Below are positions 14,769 through 23,525 of a stretch of DNA of 52,345 nucleotides, in pieces. The stretch is from Fontibacter flavus (lineage in GTDB: Bacteria; Bacteroidota; Bacteroidia; Cytophagales; Cyclobacteriaceae). A program made the position numbers and the translations under genes. Location: assembly GCF_042432905.1 (NCBI RefSeq), contig NZ_JBHLWI010000026.1, positions 1 through 52,345 of the forward strand, given 5' to 3'. Position 1 is the first letter of the stretch. Every line of letters begins with the position of its first letter. The notes below the pieces were generated by a model. The model searched no databases and was not told the origin of the DNA. It was given only the letters and a program-made list of their open reading frames with translations.

Positions 14769-15596
14769 ATGAAAGAATTGGGAAAAATCAACAGCCTTTT
14801 AATCAATAGGTTTACTGCAAACGGTGCTTATTTGGCCCTGCATGAAGGTGGAGAGGTGTTGTTGCCAAAAGGATATTTAAAAGGAGATGAAAAGGAAGGT
14901 GAGGAGATAGAGGTATTTGTTTACACGGATAGTGAAGACAGGCCTGTGGCGGTGACCAATAGGCCAACAGCCTTGCTTAATGAATTTGGATTAATGGAAG
15001 CCAAAGAAATTACCAAGTTCGGCGCATTCGTAGACTGGGGCCTACCCAAGGACCTTTTCGTACCCAAAGCCGAAATGGGTAAAACCATGGAAAAGGGAGG
15101 TAAATACCTGGTCAGGGTTTGTTTGGATTATAAAACAGACAGGTTAATTGGTGTATCCAAGTATGAGGATTTTTTGATTACAGATACGCAAGGATTTGAG
15201 GTAGGTCAGGAAGTGGAAGCATTGGTTTTTGACATTACGGACCTAGGGTATAAGCTTCTTATTGAAGGTAACTTTGAAGGGTTGATGTATAAAAATGAGA
15301 CCTTTAAGGACTTAAAGATAGGGGATATCATTCGGGCTTTTGTTAAAAAGCGTAGAGATGATGGAAAGTTGGATATGCAATTGACACCTTTAGGAAGGGA
15401 AAAATACGAGGAAGGGGCAGAAAAAATTCTTGAAGTCTTAAAAGTCCGGAAATTTTTACCCCTTCATGACAAATCATCCCCGGAGTCTATTAAAGAAATC
15501 TTGGGAATGAGTAAAAAACATTTTAAACAGTCCATTGGTCAGCTTTATAAAGCAAAAAAGATTGCAATAAAATCTGACGGCATTGAACTGACTTAA
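14769..15596 (+). CDS. S1-like RNA-binding protein, CvfB family
   Basis: A 275-residue protein built of tandem S1 (OB-fold) domains and a C-terminal winged helix. S1 features are GAFVDWGLPKDLFVPKAEM and VGQEVEALVFDITDLGYKLLIEGNFEGLMY. The winged-helix part is ILGMSKKHFKQSIGQLYKAKKI. CvfB-type proteins (YitL) bind RNA and influence virulence or stress genes in Firmicutes; in Bacteroidota the targets are unknown. A TAACTTTG box ends five bases before the ATG, so a very short leader is possible. The stop codon overlaps the convergent ArsC-like gene by four bases. Confidence 0.92.
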   Translation: MKELGKINSLLINRFTANGAYLALHEGGEVLLPKGYLKGDEKEGEEIEVFVYTDSEDRPVAVTNRPTALLNEFGLMEAKEITKFGAFVDWGLPKDLFVPKAEMGKTMEKGGKYLVRVCLDYKTDRLIGVSKYEDFLITDTQGFEVGQEVEALVFDITDLGYKLLIEGNFEGLMYKNETFKDLKIGDIIRAFVKKRRDDGKLDMQLTPLGREKYEEGAEKILEVLKVRKFLPLHDKSSPESIKEILGMSKKHFKQSIGQLYKAKKIAIKSDGIELT

Positions 15597-15946
15597 TCCA
15601 ATTCAAGAATAATGTTTGGAGTGGTGCACAAAACCGCCTTATTCCTTTTGATCGCAATTGGTGCTTTGATCAAATGAGGATTTCTGGTCAGAATGTTCAA
15701 CCACCCTTCATCATCCCATGTTTTACCAGCTATTTTATTCTGATAATCAGGATGGGCACGGTTCAATAGGTCTTTAGGTCTTAAATTAAGTTTATCTAAA
15801 ATAGAACGCCAACCTGTCAAGGTTATCCGTTCTTTTTCAATATTGATTTCATTGATGTGTTTGGATACTGACTGCGCATAGGCCCTCATTTGTTTATCAA
15901 CAGAATGAGCGGGGTTGTAATAGAAGAATAATTCGTTGGGATGCAT
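15593..15946 (-). CDS. ArsC/Spx-fold protein lacking the catalytic cysteine
   Basis: The start is set at 15946 (MHPNELFFYYNPAHSVDKQ). The longer frame upstream reads through low-complexity antisense sequence of the next gene. The 117 residues look like an arsenate reductase/Spx thioredoxin fold: an opening strand and NP turn, GWRSILDKLNLRPKDLLNR in the middle, and the ending HLIKAPIAIKRNKAVLCTTP that matches the family's 'PI...G..A' substrate-side loop. The usual catalytic Cys of NPxCS is His here (NPAHS), so arsenate reduction is not expected. A structural or regulatory role is more likely. Confidence 0.82.
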   Translation of the reverse strand: MHPNELFFYYNPAHSVDKQMRAYAQSVSKHINEINIEKERITLTGWRSILDKLNLRPKDLLNRAHPDYQNKIAGKTWDDEGWLNILTRNPHLIKAPIAIKRNKAVLCTTPNIILELD

Positions 15947-16052
15947 AGTACATAGGGCTTGGTTTTCAAGGATTAATTTAATATATAATTTCTTGAAAAC
16001 CAAACAAATACACTTCATAAATAAAATTTGCAGTAGTAGTATAAGGAAGAAA

Positions 16053-16547
16053 ATGTCAATAGATTTAGAAAATTTCAAAAAAAATAGCAAAACAGAATTT
16101 TCTTCTAACCAAAAACTTGCTAAAAAATTAAAAAACGTCAAGCCAAAGGTATTGGATGAGATGTTTGAAGAGGCGCATGATAAGAAATTCAAAGAGATGG
16201 ATTGCCTTTCATGCGCAAATTGCTGTAAAACTACCAGTCCTATTTTTATACAGACAGATATTGAAAGATTGGCAAGGACGTTTAGGATGAAAAGTTCAGC
16301 ATTTATTGATGAATACCTGCATAGGGACGAAGATGGAGATTATGTGCTGAATTCCTCACCTTGTCCTTTTTTGAATCAGGACAATACATGTTTGGTTTAT
16401 GAAGATAGGCCAAAAGCCTGTAGGGAATATCCCCATACCAATAGGAAAAATATGCATGGCATTATGAATTTGACCTTAAGAAATACGCTTGTTTGTCCTG
16501 CAGTTTTCGAAATATTTCAAGACTTTAATAAAGATTTTAGGAAGTAA
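16053..16547 (+). CDS. YkgJ family cysteine cluster protein
   Basis: The start is set at ATG 16053 (MSIDLENFKKN); the frame open from 15936 overlaps the divergent gene. 164 residues. The N-terminal half is Lys-rich and helical. The cluster CLSCANCC (Cys51, 54, 57, 58) plus CPFLNQDNTCLVYEDRPKACREYP supplies the eight-Cys metal-binding pattern of the YkgJ/CxxCxxCC family, thought to hold zinc or an iron-sulfur cluster. Function is unknown. It lies 49 bases ahead of the ROK kinase on the same strand and may share its transcript. Confidence 0.9.
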   Translation: MSIDLENFKKNSKTEFSSNQKLAKKLKNVKPKVLDEMFEEAHDKKFKEMDCLSCANCCKTTSPIFIQTDIERLARTFRMKSSAFIDEYLHRDEDGDYVLNSSPCPFLNQDNTCLVYEDRPKACREYPHTNRKNMHGIMNLTLRNTLVCPAVFEIFQDFNKDFRK

Positions 16548-16596
16548 GCAAATCTCTTTACTATTTTAGGGTCTTAAACCTATTGAGTAGATAACT

Positions 16597-17526
16597 ATGA
16601 ATTCAGAAAAGCAGTATTTTTTGGGTGTAGATGTGGGAGGAACCCATTTAAAAATTGGTTTGGTCAGCAGGCAAGGAGAAATTATTTCGTTTGAAAAAAT
16701 TGATACCGCACCTTACCGGGACAGTGAAATTGGTTTTAATGCCAGTTTTATTGAAGTAATGGGCCAAATGCTGGAGAAATATCCAGAAGTATCCAAAGTT
16801 GGCATCGGTTTGCCAGGTTTAATTTCTAAAGACAGAACAACAACGCTTGAGATTCCTGCCATACCAGCTTTGAATGGTTTCAATCTTAAAGGTGAACTCA
16901 AAAAAAAATATCCAAAAACCACCTTTTTTCTCGAGAATGACGCTGCTGCAGCTGCATTAGGAGAATATAGATTTGGAAAAAACAATCCTCCCGAAAACTT
17001 TTTGTTCATCACCATGGGTACAGGTATTGGTAGTGCCTTGGTTTTGGATGGAGCCATTTTCAAAGGTTCTAGAGGTAATGCCATGGAAATGGGACACATG
17101 CTCTCAAGAGGTAATGAAGGTCTAGAGCAATTGATCGGTAGAAAAGGAATCCTTCGAATCATGGAAAGATTTATTCAAGCCTATCCTCGATTGGCCGGAG
17201 AGCTTGAAAATAAAGAACTTGGTACCCACTTATTGGTGGATACTGCCAAAGCCGGGAATGAAGTTTCCTTAATGGTTTTTGAAGAGGTGGGTAGAATATT
17301 AGGAGAAGCCATCGTCTCTACTATCCGTATTTTGGATGTGACCAATGTCTACTTTGGCGGGGGAATCTCTGCAGGACTGGAATTTATGATGCCTTCTATG
17401 GAAAAAACCGTTAGACAATTCCTTACACATTATTATGTAAAGGACTTGAATCTCATGAAAGCTACACTTGAAAATAACGCAGGCACCTTAGGTGCTGCTG
17501 CACTTTGCTTTATAGAAGAAGACTAA
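16597..17526 (+). CDS. ROK family sugar kinase (glucokinase-like), zinc-cysteines absent
   Basis: A 309-residue cytosolic kinase. The phosphate-binding loop is DVGGTHLKIGL (12-22), the catalytic base Asp115 is in FLENDAAAAALGE, and the second ATP loop is MGTGIGSALVLDG. The ExGH motif (Glu164, His167) is present. In most ROK proteins a CxCGxxGCxE zinc site follows; here the segment reads LSRGNEGLEQLIGRKGIL with no Cys at all. Glucose or another hexose is the probable substrate, but the missing zinc site makes specificity uncertain. The gene ends at a strong terminator. Confidence 0.9.
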   Translation: MNSEKQYFLGVDVGGTHLKIGLVSRQGEIISFEKIDTAPYRDSEIGFNASFIEVMGQMLEKYPEVSKVGIGLPGLISKDRTTTLEIPAIPALNGFNLKGELKKKYPKTTFFLENDAAAAALGEYRFGKNNPPENFLFITMGTGIGSALVLDGAIFKGSRGNAMEMGHMLSRGNEGLEQLIGRKGILRIMERFIQAYPRLAGELENKELGTHLLVDTAKAGNEVSLMVFEEVGRILGEAIVSTIRILDVTNVYFGGGISAGLEFMMPSMEKTVRQFLTHYYVKDLNLMKATLENNAGTLGAAALCFIEED

Positions 17527-17541
17527 TCGCTTTATAAATTT

Positions 17542-17584
17542 AACTAAAGAGGTTGGTCATCACACGAGATCAACCTCCTTAGTT
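17542..17584 (+). terminator. intrinsic terminator after the ROK kinase
   Basis: AACTAAAGAGGTTGGT pairs with ATCAACCTCCTTAGTT, with two non-Watson-Crick positions, and is followed by TTTTT. Strong on the + strand. Confidence 0.82.
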
Positions 17585-17630
17585 TTTGGATAGGTTGCAA
17601 TATTAATATCCAATTCTCGCCTTAAAGCAT

Positions 17631-18023
17631 TTATGGATTTAAGGTACTGATCGTTACTTCACTGACCTTACTGATGGCATTGAGTCTTAAAATAACCTTT
17701 AAAGGTTCTTCTTTTTTTTCTGCAGTAGGGCAATCCGGTCCTGCTTCAATAAAATAAATGAAAAAAGTCTGACTGCGGTCTTCTAATTCTACTTTATCTG
17801 GTCTCCCAAATGTCTTGATGATTGCCTGATTGTTTTTTCCGAGTAAATCATTTTTTACCGATCGGAAGTTTTCAATTTCATGTATTCTTAATCCAAGACA
17901 TCCGTTTCGATCCTCTTTCCATTTATCAAGATCCACACCTACGAGTTCCACTTTTTGGGAACAAGCAGCCATGGTGATTAAAAAAAGTGAAAAACCAATA
18001 GATAAAATTTTATTTTTTAACAT
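17631..18023 (-). CDS. small lipoprotein, possibly BamE/SmpA-like fold
   Basis: 130 residues with a clear lipoprotein signal (lipobox MAAC, Cys21). The mature part starts with GVDLDKWKEDRNGC. The stretch LLGKNNQAIIKTFGRPDKVELEDRSQTFFIYFI, followed by LKVILRLNAISKVSEVTI, has the order (helix, 'G.P', then strands) of SmpA/OmlA/BamE-type small lipoproteins. The match is by pattern only, so a role in outer-membrane assembly is a guess. Monocistronic and leftward, with an exact -7 box TAATTTTG at 18053-18046. Confidence 0.8.
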   Translation of the reverse strand: MLKNKILSIGFSLFLITMAACSQKVELVGVDLDKWKEDRNGCLGLRIHEIENFRSVKNDLLGKNNQAIIKTFGRPDKVELEDRSQTFFIYFIEAGPDCPTAEKKEEPLKVILRLNAISKVSEVTISTLNP

Positions 18024-18045
18024 TGTTTAATTTTTAAATAGTAGT

Positions 18046-18053
18046 CAAAATTA
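18046..18053 (-). promoter_or_regulatory. -7 box for the small lipoprotein gene
   Basis: Leftward TAATTTTG, an exact TAnnTTTG, 23 bases ahead of the start codon. No well-spaced -33 element is seen. The rest of 18054-18288 is AT-rich divergent spacer with no supportable gene. Confidence 0.35.
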
Positions 18054-18288
18054 TGTGTTTTCAAGGTGCTGGGATGCCTGCATCAAAAGTAGGTGAGTAA
18101 AACAAAAGCTAAAAGCATTCCTTATTTTTAATTTTACTATAAGGCACAAAAAGTCAGAATTGGGCTATTATTCAATGGATTGACTAAAATAAAGCTCATG
18201 ATGAGGGAAAATAAAGACCATTTGCCTAAAACAGTTTCGGATTTGTCTGCTTTTTAATATTTATATTAGCACCCAAAATTAAAGAATC

Positions 18289-18783
18289 ATGTATTATCGA
18301 TTTGGTAAAGTATTCCACGTTCTATCCTCACTATTCTTTGTCTTCATGTTGTTGTATACTTATGCGGCACTTCCTGATTTTGTAGCTTATGAAATCAATG
18401 ATGGAGGCAATCCTGTGAAAGGAATGGATAAAAGCAGTTATTTTTATAGTGCCATTGCATTATTTATCCTTTTGAATCTTGTTCTTATTATTCCTGCAAA
18501 ATTGATCGAAAACCAAAGTACTCCTAACCTGAAAAGACTTTTTCCGACAGGTGATGTCTTTAGGGATTATATGTTAACCTGGATTTATAGCTTTGTAGGA
18601 ATTATCAATGCTTCGTTATGTATCATGGCTTTGTTTGTACACAGCATCAACAATCAAAATGAAATCGGAACAGGAAGTTTCGCATTTTTCTTTTACCTGG
18701 TACCAATATTTTTTGTAGTTTGGATTGTTGGCCTGTTTTGGATTCTGATCCAAAAATTCAAATCTGTACAGGCAGGCAATTAA
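18289..18783 (+). CDS. four-helix integral membrane protein, unknown function
   Basis: 164 residues with four predicted membrane helices: about 10-30 (VLSSLFFVFMLLYTY), 52-70 (IALFILLNLVLIIPA), 93-115 (WIYSFVGIINASLCIMALFV) and 130-152 (FFFYLVPIFFVVWIVGLFWIL). A loop between helices 1 and 2 carries DFVAYEINDGGNPVKGMDKSSYFY. No family is recognised. It precedes parE by 39 bases on the same strand, so it probably shares a transcript with the topoisomerase genes, though a functional link is not evident. Confidence 0.85.
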   Translation: MYYRFGKVFHVLSSLFFVFMLLYTYAALPDFVAYEINDGGNPVKGMDKSSYFYSAIALFILLNLVLIIPAKLIENQSTPNLKRLFPTGDVFRDYMLTWIYSFVGIINASLCIMALFVHSINNQNEIGTGSFAFFFYLVPIFFVVWIVGLFWILIQKFKSVQAGN

Positions 18784-18822
18784 AGATATTCATTACCAAT
18801 AAATTAAATATTAAGTAACCAA

Positions 18823-20730
18823 ATGGCAGAAAACGTACAGTATACCGAGGACAGTATCAAGTCGTTGGATTGGAGGGAACATATCAGGTTAAGGCCAGGG
18901 ATGTACATTGGAAAGCTTGGGGATGGTAGTGCCCAGGATGACGGGATTTATGTTTTAGTCAAAGAGGTGGTCGATAACAGTATCGATGAACACATGATGG
19001 GATATGGCAGGACCATCGACATCAAGATTTCAGAGCATAAAGTAGAAGTAAGGGATTACGGAAGAGGCATACCTTTGGGCAAAGTCATTGATTGTGTATC
19101 AAAAATCAATACCGGTGGCAAATATGACTCAGGGGCTTTTCAAAAATCTGTGGGATTGAATGGCGTGGGTACGAAGGCTGTTAACGCGCTTTCAGACTTT
19201 TTTAAAGTACAGTCTTTTAGAGACGGGGAAACGAAAGTTGCTGAATTTGAAAAGGGCATTTTGATTGAAGAAAAGAAGATTGAGAAAACCACAGAGAGGA
19301 ACGGAACCAAAGTGGTCTTTTCCCCGGATGCAACAGTATTTAAAAACTACCATTTCATACCGGAATACCTCGAAAACCAAATCTGGAATTATGCTTTCCT
19401 GAATGCCGGTCTAACTATTAATTATAATGGAAAGAAATATTTTTCAGAAAGAGGATTATATGATCTTCTTGAAAGAAAAGTGGATGAGGACAGCATTAGG
19501 TATCCAATCATCCACCTGAAAGGGAATGATATTGAACTTGCACTGACACATTCCAACCAATATGGCGAAGAATACTATTCTTTTGTGAACGGCCAGTTTA
19601 CCACTCAGGGAGGTACTCATTTGGCTGCTTTTCGTGAGGCTTTGGTGAAAACAATCCGGGAGTTCTTTAAAAAGGATTTTGATGCTTCTGATATCAGACA
19701 ATCTGTAGTAGGTGCAATTGCTGTCAGAGTACAGGAACCCGTGTTTGAATCGCAGACCAAAACCAAACTTGGATCTCAGAGTATAGGTCCTGATGGACCT
19801 ACCTTAAGGACATTCGTCAATGATTTTGTCAAGACAGAACTGGATAATTATCTTCATAAAAACCCGACTGTTGCAGATGCGCTTTTAAAAAGAATCATGC
19901 AGTCAGAAAGGGAAAGAAAGGAAATATCAGGCATCAAAAAGCTGGCAAACGAAAGGGCCAAAAAAGCCAATCTGCATAATAAAAAGCTTAGAGACTGCAG
20001 GATTCATTATGATGACAATAAGGCGGATGAGGAACTAAAAAACAGGACCATGCTCTTCATCACAGAGGGTGACTCTGCATCCGGATCGATTACCAAATCA
20101 AGGGATGTACAGACCCAGGCAGTTTTCTCATTGAGAGGCAAGCCGCTAAACTGCTATGGCATGACCAAAAAGGTGGTCTACGAAAATGAAGAATTCAACC
20201 TACTCCAACATGCACTGAATATTGAGGATGGAATAGAAGGCTTACGTTATAGAAAAATCGTCATTGCTACAGATGCCGATGTGGATGGTATGCATATCCG
20301 TCTGTTGATCATGACCTATTTCCTTCAGTTTTTCCCGGATCTTGTCAGAAATGGTCATTTGTTTATACTAGACACACCATTGTTCAGGGTAAGAAATAAA
20401 AAGGAAACCATTTATTGCTATACCGATGAAGAGCGGCAAAGGGCAATTCACAAATTAGGAAAAACGGCAGAAATAACGAGATTCAAAGGACTAGGGGAAA
20501 TTTCACCCGGTGAGTTTGGTAATTTTATCGGTGAAGAAATCCGACTTGACCCCATTATACTGAATAAGGAAACGAAAATCAGTGATCTGTTGAGTTTTTA
20601 TATGGGTAAAAACACACCTGACCGTCAGAACTTTATTATAGACAATTTGAAAATTGAAAAGGATATCGTATTTGATGACCCTGCAAAGAATTCAGAAGAG
20701 GAGGTCAAAGAGGAGAGCGAAGCAGCATAA
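18823..20730 (+). CDS. parE: DNA topoisomerase IV subunit B (type IIA, ATPase subunit)
   Basis: A 635-residue subunit that binds ATP and drives strand passage together with ParC. GHKL ATPase motifs: EVVDNSIDEHMMGYG, DYGRGIPLG and VGLNGVGTKAVNALSDFF. The transducer is followed by the TOPRIM domain with ITEGDSASGSI and ATDADVDGMHIRLLIMTYF (the metal-binding Asp pair), and the region PLNCYGMTKK. Length and the neighbouring parC (109 bases downstream) favour the ParE-like Bacteroidota enzyme over GyrB, which is usually encoded elsewhere alone. Confidence 0.95.
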   Translation: MAENVQYTEDSIKSLDWREHIRLRPGMYIGKLGDGSAQDDGIYVLVKEVVDNSIDEHMMGYGRTIDIKISEHKVEVRDYGRGIPLGKVIDCVSKINTGGKYDSGAFQKSVGLNGVGTKAVNALSDFFKVQSFRDGETKVAEFEKGILIEEKKIEKTTERNGTKVVFSPDATVFKNYHFIPEYLENQIWNYAFLNAGLTINYNGKKYFSERGLYDLLERKVDEDSIRYPIIHLKGNDIELALTHSNQYGEEYYSFVNGQFTTQGGTHLAAFREALVKTIREFFKKDFDASDIRQSVVGAIAVRVQEPVFESQTKTKLGSQSIGPDGPTLRTFVNDFVKTELDNYLHKNPTVADALLKRIMQSERERKEISGIKKLANERAKKANLHNKKLRDCRIHYDDNKADEELKNRTMLFITEGDSASGSITKSRDVQTQAVFSLRGKPLNCYGMTKKVVYENEEFNLLQHALNIEDGIEGLRYRKIVIATDADVDGMHIRLLIMTYFLQFFPDLVRNGHLFILDTPLFRVRNKKETIYCYTDEERQRAIHKLGKTAEITRFKGLGEISPGEFGNFIGEEIRLDPIILNKETKISDLLSFYMGKNTPDRQNFIIDNLKIEKDIVFDDPAKNSEEEVKEESEAA

Positions 20731-20839
20731 AAGTTTCGTATGAATTACAGAAATGGAAAGGTTCGAGAATTCCTTTAATTCTAAAGTTTTCACAAGTTGG
20801 ACAAAATTTCACTTTTAGTGAGACATTAAAGAACTTTAA

Positions 20840-23446
20840 ATGAGTGACATTAACAATATAAACCCTGAGGGAAAGGACGAAAGCTTGCATGATTCCATCC
20901 CTGTGACAGGGATGTACAAAGATTGGTTTTTGGATTACGCCTCTTATGTGATCTTGGAAAGGGCTGTTCCAGCCATCGAAGATGGTTTGAAACCTGTACA
21001 GCGCCGTATTCTTCATGCCATGAAGGAGATGGATGATGGCAGGTTCAATAAAGTAGCCAACATTATTGGACAGTCCATGCAATATCACCCTCATGGTGAT
21101 GCTTCCATAGGAGATGCAATTGTGAATCTTGGACAAAAAGATTTGCTTATTGAGACTCAAGGAAACTGGGGAGATATTAGGACAGGAGACAGTGCTGCTG
21201 CTGCCCGATATATTGAAGCCAGGCTTTCCAAATTTGCGTTAGAGGTCGTTTTCAATCCGCAGACCACTGAATGGCAGCTTTCTTATGACGGAAGGAAAAG
21301 AGAGCCTGTAACACTTCCCGTGAAATTCCCGCTGCTATTAGGTCAGGGGGTAGAAGGTATTGCGGTAGGTCTGTCCACCAAGATTTTACCTCACAATTTC
21401 ATTGAATTAATCGAAGGCTCTATCCAAATCCTGAATGGAGAAAGGACAAATATTCTTCCTGACTTCCCTACAGGTGGTTTAGCCGATTTTTCAGAATATA
21501 ATGAGGGCTTAAGAGGGGGAAGAATTAAGGTTCGAGCAAGAATTGAAGAGGAAGACAATAAAACCTTATTAATCAAAGATATACCTTTTGGCACTACTAC
21601 CAATTCTTTGATAGAATCCATTATCAAAGCAAATGATAAAGGAAAAATTAAAATCAAAAAAGTAGTAGACAATACCGCCAAAGATGTAGAAATACAGATC
21701 CAATTGGCTCCTGGTCAATCACCTGATATGACCATAGATGCCTTGTATGCCTTTACAGATTGTGAGGTAAGCATCTCTCCGAATGCTTGCGTTATCATTG
21801 AAGACAAACCTATATTCTTGTCTGTCAATGATATTCTTGAGTATAACACTAAGCAAACTAAAGCACTTTTAAAAAGAGAATTGGAAATCAGGAAAGCAGA
21901 GTTGATGGAGAAGCTGCTTTTCTCTTCTTTGGAAAAGATCTTTATCGAGAACAAGATATACCGTGATATAGAAGAATGTGAAACCTGGGATGCTGTCATT
22001 GAAACCATTGATAGGGGACTTGATCCTTTCAAACCTGACTTTTACAGAGAAATCACGACTGAAGATATTATCAGGCTGACTGAAATCAAAATCAAGAGGA
22101 TCTCCAAGTTTGATGCTTTTAAGGCTGATGAACTGATGAGCAAGCTTCAGGAAGAACTCAAGGAAGTAAATTACAACTTAAAGCACCTGACTGAATATGC
22201 CATCAAATATTACCAAAACTTATTGATTAAGTACGGAAAAGGCAGAGAGCGTAAAACAGAAATCAGAACTTTTGATACTATTGAAGCTACTGTAGTAGCT
22301 GCCAATAACGCTAAATTATATGTGAACCGTTCAGATGGTTTTGTGGGATATGGCCTCAAAAAGGACGAGTTTGTTTGTGACTGCTCTGACCTTGATGATA
22401 TCATCGTATTCCGTCGTGATGGCAAATGTGTCGTCACCAAAATACAGGAGAAAGGCTTTGTAGGCAAGGATATCATTCATGTAGCCGTATTCCGAAAAGG
22501 TGATGAACGTATGGTGTATAATTTGATTTACCTTGACGGTACTTCAGGAAAAGCCATGGTCAAAAGATTTCAGGTACTGGCTGTAACAAGAGACAGGGAG
22601 TACGACCTTACAAAGGGTACAAAAGGATCAAAGGTCTTGTACATGACGGCCAATCCAAATGGAGAAGCTGAAATTATAACTGTTTACCTCACTCAAGGAG
22701 CTAAGGCAAGGATTAAGGTTTTTGATTTTGATTTCAGCACCATAGAAATCAAAGGAAGGGCTGCAGGTGGAAACATCCTTACCAAATATCCTGTGAGAAA
22801 GATCCAACTGAAGATGGAAGGAGTATCTACTTTGGGTGGACTGGACATTTACTATGACAGCTCAATCGGTAGATTGAATACAGATCAGCGAGGCAGAAAG
22901 ATCGGTAACTTCCTTGGTGAAGACAGGATTATTGTTTTTTATAAAAACGGGGATTATGAACTAACCACATTTGAGCTCACCAATAGATATGAGGCCAACA
23001 ATGTGGTGTTAATTGAAAAATTTGATCAGGAAAAAGTCTTTTCAGCAATATATTATGACGGGGCATCAAAGAATCATTTCGTAAAAAGATTCCTGATTGA
23101 AACCACTACGCTGAATAAAAAATTCAATGTTATTTCTGACCACAAGCAATCAGCTTTGGTTGTGATATCTTCGGATAAACAACCTCAGGTAAAGGTATTG
23201 TTGGAGAAAGGAAAAGAGAAAGAAGAGGTGGAATATGACTTGGATATGCTTATTGATATAAAAGGGTGGAAATCAATAGGTAATAAGCTTTCATCTTATA
23301 AAGTACTTGAGGTAAAATTACTGACCAATACACCTGAAAAACAAGAGTTGAAAGAGGAAGAAAATACTGATGATGATGTAGAGATCGGATCAACTGTGGA
23401 ATTCAAAATTAAAAAAGATGATGAAGAACAGCTTGGTTTGTTCTAA
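20840..23446 (+). CDS. parC: DNA topoisomerase IV subunit A (type IIA, DNA-cleaving subunit)
   Basis: An 868-residue partner of ParE. The breakage-reunion domain includes QRRILHAMKEM, HPHGDASIGDAIV and the catalytic Tyr124 in AARYIEARL. A coiled-coil/tower region follows (ALLKRELEIRKAELMEKLLFS), then a C-terminal beta-pinwheel of repeats (TYDLTKGTKGSKVLYMTANPNG type) and an acidic tail. In the quinolone pocket the residue matching E. coli GyrA Ser83 is Ala88, and Asp92 matches Asp87. It ends at a terminator shared with smc. Confidence 0.95.
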   Translation: MSDINNINPEGKDESLHDSIPVTGMYKDWFLDYASYVILERAVPAIEDGLKPVQRRILHAMKEMDDGRFNKVANIIGQSMQYHPHGDASIGDAIVNLGQKDLLIETQGNWGDIRTGDSAAAARYIEARLSKFALEVVFNPQTTEWQLSYDGRKREPVTLPVKFPLLLGQGVEGIAVGLSTKILPHNFIELIEGSIQILNGERTNILPDFPTGGLADFSEYNEGLRGGRIKVRARIEEEDNKTLLIKDIPFGTTTNSLIESIIKANDKGKIKIKKVVDNTAKDVEIQIQLAPGQSPDMTIDALYAFTDCEVSISPNACVIIEDKPIFLSVNDILEYNTKQTKALLKRELEIRKAELMEKLLFSSLEKIFIENKIYRDIEECETWDAVIETIDRGLDPFKPDFYREITTEDIIRLTEIKIKRISKFDAFKADELMSKLQEELKEVNYNLKHLTEYAIKYYQNLLIKYGKGRERKTEIRTFDTIEATVVAANNAKLYVNRSDGFVGYGLKKDEFVCDCSDLDDIIVFRRDGKCVVTKIQEKGFVGKDIIHVAVFRKGDERMVYNLIYLDGTSGKAMVKRFQVLAVTRDREYDLTKGTKGSKVLYMTANPNGEAEIITVYLTQGAKARIKVFDFDFSTIEIKGRAAGGNILTKYPVRKIQLKMEGVSTLGGLDIYYDSSIGRLNTDQRGRKIGNFLGEDRIIVFYKNGDYELTTFELTNRYEANNVVLIEKFDQEKVFSAIYYDGASKNHFVKRFLIETTTLNKKFNVISDHKQSALVVISSDKQPQVKVLLEKGKEKEEVEYDLDMLIDIKGWKSIGNKLSSYKVLEVKLLTNTPEKQELKEEENTDDDVEIGSTVEFKIKKDDEEQLGLF

Positions 23447-23486
23447 AATAAAATAGGCTTTCCGAATTGAAAAGCCAGTTCAAAAA

Positions 23487-23521
23487 AATAAGCCGCATAA
23501 TTTCAAATTATGCGGCTTATT
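23487..23521. terminator. bidirectional intrinsic terminator between parC and smc
   Basis: A perfect 17-bp stem (arm AATAAGCCGCATAATTT) around a single central base, so a few inner pairs open to form the loop. A-rich on the left and T-rich on the right. A smaller GGCTTT/AAAGCC hairpin lies just before it (about 23456-23476). Confidence 0.88.
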
Positions 23522-23525
23522 TAAT

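Noticed and set aside
15936..16052. Longer start for the YkgJ protein, and the long upstream extension of the ArsC-like gene
   Set aside because: Each extension reads into the other gene's leader and is low complexity; the internal ATGs at 16053 and 15946 match the family beginnings.
18054..18288. Tiny frame of 19 codons at about 18198-18257 in the spacer before the membrane protein
   Set aside because: Too short, no conserved features and no ribosome or promoter context that would support it.
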